A stretch of 14,967 bases of DNA from Candidatus Peribacteria bacterium (GTDB taxonomy: Bacteria > Patescibacteria > JAEDAM01 > Absconditabacterales > Absconditicoccaceae), in contig JAISKI010000002.1 of NCBI GenBank assembly GCA_031261265.1, positions 1 through 14,967 of the forward strand. The letters are read 5' to 3'. This document shows, piece by piece, positions 8,733 to 14,967 of this stretch; position 1 is the first letter of the stretch, and every line of letters begins with the position of its first letter. The notes under the pieces are model-generated. The model searched no databases, had not been told where the DNA came from, and saw nothing but the letters and a program-made list of their open reading frames with translations. Made by a program: the position numbers and the translations under genes.

Positions 8733-8793
8733 TTCTCAAAATCATATAAAAGTATGATTACGAGAAATATAATAAGGATTTTTTTGAGAAATG
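8730..8793. promoter_or_regulatory. Inverted-repeat operator at the abiE promoter
   Basis: CATTTCTCAAAA (8730-8741) and TTTTGAGAAATG (8782-8793) are perfect 12-bp inverted copies 40 bases apart. A third GAGAAAT core lies between them at 8762-8768. The distal half-site overlaps the predicted abiEi -35 box, the middle one borders the -10 box and the proximal one contains the abiEi start codon. This matches the known layout of AbiEi autoregulation, where a winged-helix antitoxin binds inverted repeats. Confidence 0.65.
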
Positions 8794-8796
8794 CAA
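8769..8796 (-). promoter_or_regulatory. Predicted abiEi-abiEii promoter
   Basis: On the minus strand TTGCAT (8796-8791) is followed after 16 bases by TATTAT (8774-8769), giving a leader of about 28 bases to ATG 8732. It lies inside the inverted-repeat operator. Confidence 0.5.
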
Positions 8797-8937
8797 GAAA
8801 TTCATCTCTTTTTGTTTTCTTTTTTTTGGAGAGGGGCTTTTATGATGTATAATATGTCGTATTAATATAATGTCCATATATATATAGAACTATTTAAAGA
8901 AATCCAAGGTGAAGTGCATGAAAAAGTAGCTGATTTT
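8794..8937. other. A+T-rich divergent intergenic region, no gene seen
   Basis: Between the divergent abiE pair and the surface-protein gene lies a T-rich tract (about 8807-8829) and alternating TA runs (about 8875-8886). I see no conserved reading frame or RNA. It may help insulate the two divergent promoters. Confidence 0.4.
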
Positions 8938-8965
8938 TTGACGAGAAAAAATTTTGGGGTATACT
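8938..8965 (+). promoter_or_regulatory. Promoter of the giant surface-protein gene
   Basis: The -35 box TTGACG (8938-8943) and the -10 box TATACT (8960-8965) are 16 bases apart. The string TATACTTAGAG (8960-8970) is identical to that at 158-168. The leader to ATG 9002 would be about 30 bases, as for the gene at 199, and lacks a Shine-Dalgarno sequence. A second TATACT lies at about 8983-8988. Confidence 0.65.
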
Positions 8966-9001
8966 TAGAGGTAGAAATTTTATATACTATTTAGGCATAA
9001 A

Positions 9002-12000
9002 ATGAAAAAGATCTCTATTCTCAGTCTGCTTGTACTAGCCATTTCAGTTCTTACTTTTTCTGCATTTAAGGAAAATCAGGAAGAAGAGATTATCTTGTAT
9101 AATACACTAGAAATAGAAGAAACAACAGATACCTCTGATACTTCCAACCTTGATACAGAAACTACACTTCCTGAAGAGGGAGAAGCCAACATTGGATGAG
9201 ACATTGATGATAAAGGTATAAATGCTTCTGACGTAGATGAAGAGAATACTGATAAAGATACTGCTGAGGACTCCGATGAAACACCGTCAGAGGATAACAA
9301 AGAGAATCCTTCTGTTGATCTCCCTGCTAGGGGAGAGGGAGACCCCACAAGTGTAGGGTCGGAAGAGGGGCTAGCAACATCAGATGAACCTACTGAGGCA
9401 CTTAACGACCTTTCTCCGACAGCACTTATCACCAGTGGGAGTATCTCTATTAATATCCCAGAATATGATCCAAGTATTTGATGGAATGTGGCAACGACTT
9501 CCACAACTGATATAAAAAATGCAGTTATTATTGCAGATTTTTGATGAACTTCATCTCCTGATAAAACGGTTAGAATTCAACTTTCCGAATGATTTAAATT
9601 TGTGAAATATCCAGTACTAACCGTTACAAACGCTACACTTGAAGTTGAAGCCAATAATGAAATGAAACTCGTTTTAGATTCTGTAACGAGTAAACCAGTT
9701 AGCCAAACTTATTATCCCTCCATTAATAGTGGATACTTAGAATATAAACTTAATCCTTCGGCTACAAAAATAGAAATTAGAGGGTTAGCTTTTGCTACAG
9801 ATGAAGCAGTTGTTTATACAAATATGACACTTACAGGTGCCATTACAGTTAGTACTATTACAGATGGAATACTACAACAAGAGCTTTCTATGGATATTGA
9901 AGCAAAGGCGAATCGAACTTATAGTTTGCATAAATCGAGCGATAATACTCCACAACTTCCAGATACTACTTTTCGTAGTACTACACGATATACTCATGCA
10001 CTATATGTTAGTAGGTACAATAAAAAAATGAGGTTATATTATTACTATCCACCAGAATTTTCAATTGTGTCTGTCTATTCCAGTATTGCGTCTAGTCAAT
10101 ATACCTACGAAATACATACAGAATCAGGATTAGTAATTTTTGAAAGAAACAATGTATATAACAATAATATGGGATCTTTTGCACTGAATCTGAGTTCATC
10201 AGGTGTAGCTCCTGGTACCTATGTTACTCCCAGTAATATTGTATTAGAAGCTGAGCAATATGATGGTACTATCAGAAGCATTACTATAGCTCCTCAATCT
10301 GTTCAAATTCTTGATCCAAGTACCATACCGAATAAAATTACTCTTAGAGGTGCTAATAATGAGTATAATCCCAATATTTCACCAGATTTTTATATTAAAT
10401 GACCTAGTTTCAGTATTCTAAATAATGATCCTATACCAAAAACTAACCAACGAATGTCTTACGAAATAGGGACAGGATATGAAGTCATAGAATTAGCTTT
10501 TTCAACTACCAATGGAGTAGCTCCGATGTTTTACGAACGAGAAACCCGATCGGGTTTGACAGGAACGGCCACATGATCTGAGATTATTCCTCAATCTGCT
10601 ATCGTGATGAAGAAGCGTTGATATCGTATTTCAATTACTTCATTATGATTGCCTATAGGAGAATATTTTAAATCTGCGAAAGCTTATTTAGGAGATATCA
10701 CAGGAGATATTCTCCTACCTCCCTCATCACCAAGTACTGATTACTATTATAGAAATACACCAAATTATCTTCTAGGTCGCCTAACTCCATGAACTCTGAA
10801 TGCTACGGTGACTGGTCAGACATGGTCGCAAGATGGTAGTGGGAATATTGATCCAAATTCTCTTGCATCAGTGTCCTATAAGGTTATTAGCAATCCTACA
10901 GCAGGACTAAAAGCCTGATTAGTAGTACCAAATACAACAATAATTGCAGGTGAAAGTCATACGATTAGTATAGCATTAAAATCATCAGAGTCATTTAATG
11001 GAGCGGGAACCCACAGACAGATACATGGGTATTCTAATCCAATACTCTATCTCAGGGAAATCCCAGGAATAACTATGGATGAATCTTCTATCGAAGTAAT
11101 CCAAAATGGTATTCCAATAGTATATCTGACTGGTAAATATACAACTTCACTTTGAGAAGAAATTATTACTATCCAGCCACAAACAGAGATTGGATCGTAT
11201 TTTACCAATCAAACATCTCCCGATGTTACTGTATCAATAGATATAATTACTGATATTTGATCTGATGCAAGATTCTATGATTGGGGAGACTATATTTTCA
11301 TGACAGCAAATAATGCAAGTACCTATTATGGAGATAACGAATGAAATAACTGATATGAGACAGTAGATACCTATGATGTGAATAATAATGGGAATCAAAC
11401 AGAAAAAATATTAAAATCAGGATTCTGAACCCTAACCGTTATTGAAAATAAAACCTTGAGTATCTCCACCTACCTCATCCCTAACGGAGGAACCAAACAA
11501 CTTCCCTACGATCCGACTAAACCCAATACTGCCGTAGCCTTCACCCCTTCTTCAAACGGAGTCTACACCGTAGAATTCATCAATCAAAGGGATGATACCG
11601 TCATGGAAATCGACACCTATCTTCCAATTCCTCGTGCAGGAAATAACTTCTGACCAAACTTCCAATCCACGGGTTTCAGTCGAAATATGAAGCTCTGAAA
11701 TGCCCCAACAATTATGGTCATCGACAAAGATGGAAACGATGTGACAGCGACTAAAGCTACTAATTATTTGCTTACCTACAGTGCAGACGCTACAAACGCT
11801 AGCAACTATCAAACTGCAACCTACACGACCAATATCCCCAATGCAACCATGATCAAAATCATCAACACTGCAGGTATCGCACCAGGAGAAAAAGCCACAC
11901 TCACCTTCGATTATGTCGTAGATGAAACCCCAACCACCGTAGATCTCAACCCAGAAAAACTCTGATCTGTAAACGACTTTATGCCCTACTACTACTTTCA

Positions 12001-14842
12001 AGCTGGTAGTGCGGGACTCGCTAACGGAACCAGAGTAGGAGCTACGCTTCAAGTAGGAGAAATCAGAGGGATCGCCTTCCTCGATACCGATGCAGATGGA
12101 ATCTACAGCTGAGCAGATACCTTACTTCCCTCCAAAACCGTAAACCTGTACTTAATGTCAGGTGGAAATTACCAGCTTCTCACCTGAACTCAAACCACTA
12201 GCACGGGAAGCTACTCCTTCTCTGACCTAGGAAACGGAAACTATCAAGTAGACTTCACCGCCATCAAAGGAGCTTACCCTTACTTCACCAAACAGGGAAA
12301 TAATGCTGACCCAAGTAAAAATTCCACTGTTAATCCCCTTGGTGCAAACTCAGGAACGGTAATCAATCTCGACCCCACAAGCACCGCTTCCAAGGCCGTC
12401 AATGCAGGAGTTCTTGCCTACAATCCAACCGATCCCACCAACGGACTCAAAGTGACGCTCAATAAAACAGGAACCACACTAACGCTCACCACAGGAGGGA
12501 TACATCCCACAGAGCAACTCATTACCACGATATTGCCGACATTCTTTGACTCCATCAAAGATCCGATCAACTGAATCACTTGGACAAGTAGCAATACAGG
12601 TGTCGTAAGTGTTGCAAATGGTCTCCTAGAAGGGAAAGTTCAGGGTACGGGAATTGTCACCATTACTATCCAAGACATCTATGGAAATACTACAGGAGCT
12701 ACCGTACATGTAGAGGTAAAGGATTTGCGGATGCCTATCTGTGAACTAGACTTTACTACCACGAGTCCGACTACTGGAAATGTGACTGCTACCTTAGCCA
12801 GATGTAATAGGCCTGTCACCGTCACCAATACTACAAGTGCTAGCACCTCGTACCTCTTCACCGAAAATGGAAGCTTTACTTTCCATTTCATCGATACTGC
12901 AGGGAATACAGGAAGCACCGTAGCTACAGTAAACTGGATAGATACTTGGTTAGTATTTATTCCTTTCATTACCACGCGAGATACGAGAAATCTGAGTACA
13001 GGAAGTACCGATGAATATACTATCAGAATTCCAACGGTAGGTACTGGATATAATTTTGAGATAGATTGGGGAGATGGAGTTATCGATAATTATAGTGGTA
13101 CTGCACCAGTAGTGAGCCATCCCTATGCTACAGGAGGAGTAAAAGAGGTAAAAATCAGAGGGAATTTCCCAAGAATTTACTTTAATAACCAAAGAGATAG
13201 AAATAAAATTTTGAGTGTAGACCAATGGGGAGATGTTCAATGGACGAATATGGCAAATGCTTTTTATGGCTGTGAAAACCTACAAAGTGTAGGGAATGAT
13301 ATCCCAGTATTTACAGGAACAACTTTTAGTATGGAAAATATGTTTCGTGGAGCAACAAATTTTAATGGCGATTTGAGTAATTGGGATACAAGTAATGTGA
13401 CAACGATGGCAAGTATGTTTTACTGAGCAACAAACTTCAATGGTTCATTGAGTGGATGGCAAACGGATAGTCTAACTGGAAATGGAATGGTTTATATGTT
13501 CCAAAGAGCGAGTAGTTTCAATCAACCTGTCAATCACTTCAAGACAGAGAATATTACTACTTTACAACAAACATTTTACTGAGCGAGTAGTTTTAATCAA
13601 CCTTTGGATAATTGGAATACAAATAGAGTAATAACTATGAAAAATATGTTTAATAGTTGAGGTTGAACAATAGCAGATGGAAATATGTCATTTAATCAGC
13701 CTTTAAATACTTGGGATGTGTCTAATGTTGAAGATATGTTCGGAATGTTTTGATGAGCAAAGGATTTTAATCAACCTTTAAATCAATGGGATGTAAGTAA
13801 GGTAACCACTATGTTTGGAATGTTCACAAGAACTCAGAGTTTTAATCAAGATATTTCTATGCGAAAGATTGGTAGTGGGGTGGATATGGAGAGAATGTTT
13901 GATAGAGCATTGGTTTTTGATAAAGACCTTTCTAACTGGAATATAACAGGTGTAGTAAACATATCTGGTATGTTTCTTGATTCAGCTCTTTCTACCTACA
14001 ATTATAATCAAATCCTTAATTGATGGTCAGCACAGAATGTGCAAAGCTGACTGAACTTCTGAGCAAGCCCTACCAAATATGGAGGCTGCAATATCACTAA
14101 TAGAGAAGCAGGTATAGCAGGACATAATAAACTGATAACTGATAAAGGACGAACCATTACCGATGGAGGACTAGCCGACTGTGCTCCCGCTCCAAGTACG
14201 AGCTGATGAGGTGGCGGTACCAGCTTAACGAAAGATAATTGTCCGAATGGGGACTTTTCGCCAAGCTACTATGATGGTGAATGTGAAGCAGAAGTAGAAC
14301 ATAACGCTCCAGACAAAGAAGACTCTACAAAAACTCTCTACGAAACCGCTTACGAGCGAGCTAAAGGCTACGGAATCACCACCGCTTCTACCTATGAAGA
14401 AGCAAGGATCTCCGATGCTATCCTTAGACAAGAAATGGCAAAAATGATCTCTACGTATGCTATCAAACTCTTTCAAAAAACTCCTACTACTTCAAAACTA
14501 GAGTGTTCTCAATTCCAAGATGTTTCTGAAGTACCTACCGAACTGCAACCCTATATCATTCAATCCTGTGAACTTGGTCTGATGGGAATGCATGGTGATG
14601 GAATCCAAGTTCAAGATAACTTCTTCCCTAAAAACTCTATTACCAGAGCAGAAGTAGGGACTATCCTCTCCAGACTTCTCCGAGGGACTACGTATGCTAC
14701 TCAGCCAGGTGATGAAACCTACTATACTAGACATTTACAGGCACTCAAAAAGGCAGGGATTATGAATTTCATCTCTAATCCTGATATGTTAGAACTCAGA
14801 GGAAACATCCTCTTGATGCTCTGGAAAAGTGTGACCAAATAA
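9002..14842 (+). CDS. Giant modular SLH-anchored surface protein, 1946 aa, about 33 in-frame UGA
   Basis: One frame runs from ATG 9002 to TAA 14840-14842 with no UAA or UAG; I read every codon across the gaps between UGA codons. Domains by residue: signal peptide 1-21 (MKKISILSLLVLAISVLTFSA); acidic Asp/Glu/Thr/Ser linker 22-140; beta-rich unrecognised region about 145-1000; SdrB-like domain about 1016-1140 (GEIRGIAFLDTDADGIY); Big_2-like about 1161-1240 (ITWTSSNTGVVSV); Ig-like 1245-1316 ending FIDTAGNTGSTVATVNW; PKD-like 1343-1397 (FEIDWGDGVIDNY); BspA-like DUF285 repeats about 1418-1673 (MF.GA..FN...NWDTSNV); Gly5 linker 1735-1739; Cys pair CPNGDFSPSYYDGEC 1747-1761; SLH-like repeats 1796-1946, with ITRAEVGTILSRLL clearest. 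It is probably Sec-exported, held to the envelope by SLH, and exposes adhesive or binding modules, possibly toward a host cell. Its binding partner is unknown. Confidence 0.9.
9322..9376 (+). repeat. G+C-rich palindromic repeat inside the surface-protein gene
   Basis: This stretch resembles the intergenic element at 4541-4630: a left part CCCTGCTAGGGGAGAGGGAG, a central ACAAGT, and a right part GTCGGAAGAGGGGCTAGCAA. It contains the hairpin GACCC-C-ACA-AG-TGT-A-GGGTC (9341-9360), and its ends TGCTAG and CTAGCA (9325-9330, 9371-9376) are complementary. It is translated in frame as LPARGEGDPTSVGSEEGLA (residues 107-125) within the acidic linker, where an insertion should be tolerated. Confidence 0.5.
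13253..14020 (+). repeat. DUF285/BspA-like repeats within the surface protein
   Basis: About nine degenerate repeats of roughly 25-35 codons with the pattern M..MF.GA..FNQ.L..WDTS.V. Copies begin near 13256, 13340, 13415, 13493, 13571, 13643, 13736, 13811 and 13889. The Gly of MF.GA is coded by UGA in several copies (13424, 13580, 13754), while Trp in the same repeats is always TGG. Such repeats form solenoid-like surface structures in other bacteria. Confidence 0.75.
14387..14839 (+). other. C-terminal SLH-like anchor region (residues 1796-1946)
   Basis: Three SLH-like units can be traced. The first has AILRQEMAKMISTYA. The second has FQDVSEVPTELQPYI, then CELGLMGMHGDG and NSITRAEVGTILSRLL, the strongest match to the F.DV...W....I..A...G...G...G.F.P...ITRAE pattern. 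The third is degenerate, from YYTRHLQALKKAGIM to LELRGNILLMLWK. SLH domains attach proteins non-covalently to cell-wall glycopolymers in other bacteria; in CPR cells the ligand is unknown. Confidence 0.75.
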
Positions 14843-14859
14843 CCTCGCATAAATTAATA

Positions 14860-14895
14860 AAACAGCCCTAAACTTATGGGGCTGTTTCTTTTTTT
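14860..14895 (+). terminator. Intrinsic terminator of the surface-protein gene
   Basis: AAACAGCCC (14860-14868) pairs perfectly with GGGCTGTTT (14879-14887) across a 10-base loop, followed by C and seven T (14889-14895). It lies 17 bases after the TAA stop. Confidence 0.92.
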
Positions 14896-14967
14896 ATCTA
14901 CTAATATTTTTCTCTTCAAAAAAAGGTGATAATCCTTATTGTGTAGTTATCAAGCAAACACATGGAA
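14896..14967. other. Window end, possible start of a further gene
   Basis: These 72 bases hold a GATAAT string near 14928 and an ATG at 14962. A downstream plus-strand gene may begin at that ATG, but only two codons are visible and nothing can be said of it. Confidence 0.2.

Noticed and set aside
8640..8852. A 70-codon plus-strand frame
   Set aside because: Its first half is antisense to the recovered winged-helix part of abiEi and the rest covers the operator and T-rich spacer; composition is not protein-like.
11552..12052. A 166-codon minus-strand frame inside the surface gene
   Set aside because: It is a shadow of the in-frame SdrB-region coding sequence, with no recognisable motif.
13253..14020. 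CRISPR-like regular spacing
   Set aside because: The periodicity is of degenerate protein repeats (DUF285) in frame, not identical DNA repeats with unique spacers.
199..14842. UGA read as tryptophan (code 4) or selenocysteine
   Set aside because: UGA falls at Gly positions of AbiEi and DUF285 motifs and within Gly runs, Trp is written TGG, and no SECIS-like hairpins recur after the UGA codons; about 41 sites are too many for selenocysteine.
1..14967. tRNA, rRNA, transposase or integrase genes
   Set aside because: I scanned both strands by eye and found no cloverleaf with conserved TTCRA arms, no rRNA segments and no DDE or tyrosine recombinase motifs.

Overview
The window is A+T-rich bacterial DNA that only reads sensibly if UGA is translated as glycine (genetic code 25). 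Read that way, ten protein genes fill almost all of it. Every one ends in UAA or UAG, and seven carry in-frame UGA codons, about 41 in all by manual reading. Code 25 is known from the candidate phyla Absconditabacteria (SR1) and Gracilibacteria (BD1-5) of the CPR/Patescibacteria, so the source is very probably one of these host-associated bacteria. I cannot decide between the two phyla from this window.

Layout, plus strand first. A strong consensus promoter (135-163) drives a hypothetical protein (199-723). A small CutA-like gene (944-1183), which the standard code breaks into pieces, comes next, followed by a full-length secA (1320-4466) ending in a SEC-C zinc motif. A probable bidirectional terminator separates secA from a convergent three-gene ribosomal cluster on the minus strand, rpmC-rpsQ-rplN (5587 down to 4728). 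Divergent from it is a polytopic O-antigen ligase/polymerase-like membrane protein (5778-7325). Eight bases beyond its stop, the minus-strand AbiE-type pair ends: abiEi-like antitoxin/regulator (8732-8109) overlapping abiEii-like nucleotidyltransferase toxin (8116-7334). A 12-bp inverted repeat brackets the predicted abiE promoter and probably serves as its operator.

The right-hand 40 percent is one giant gene (9002-14842, 1946 aa) for an exported surface protein. It has a signal peptide, an acidic linker, a long beta-rich N-terminal part, SdrB-like, Big_2-like, Ig-like and PKD-like domains, BspA-like DUF285 repeats and a C-terminal SLH-like anchor. It contains about 33 in-frame UGA codons and closes with a strong terminator. 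Codon style alternates along it, suggesting modular assembly.

Functionally the window joins protein export (SecA), a large Sec-exported cell-surface protein, a cell-surface polysaccharide enzyme, core translation genes and a toxin-antitoxin/phage-defence pair. I see no tRNA, rRNA, CRISPR array, transposase or integrase. A G+C-rich repeat occurs twice, once between genes and once in frame inside the giant surface protein.
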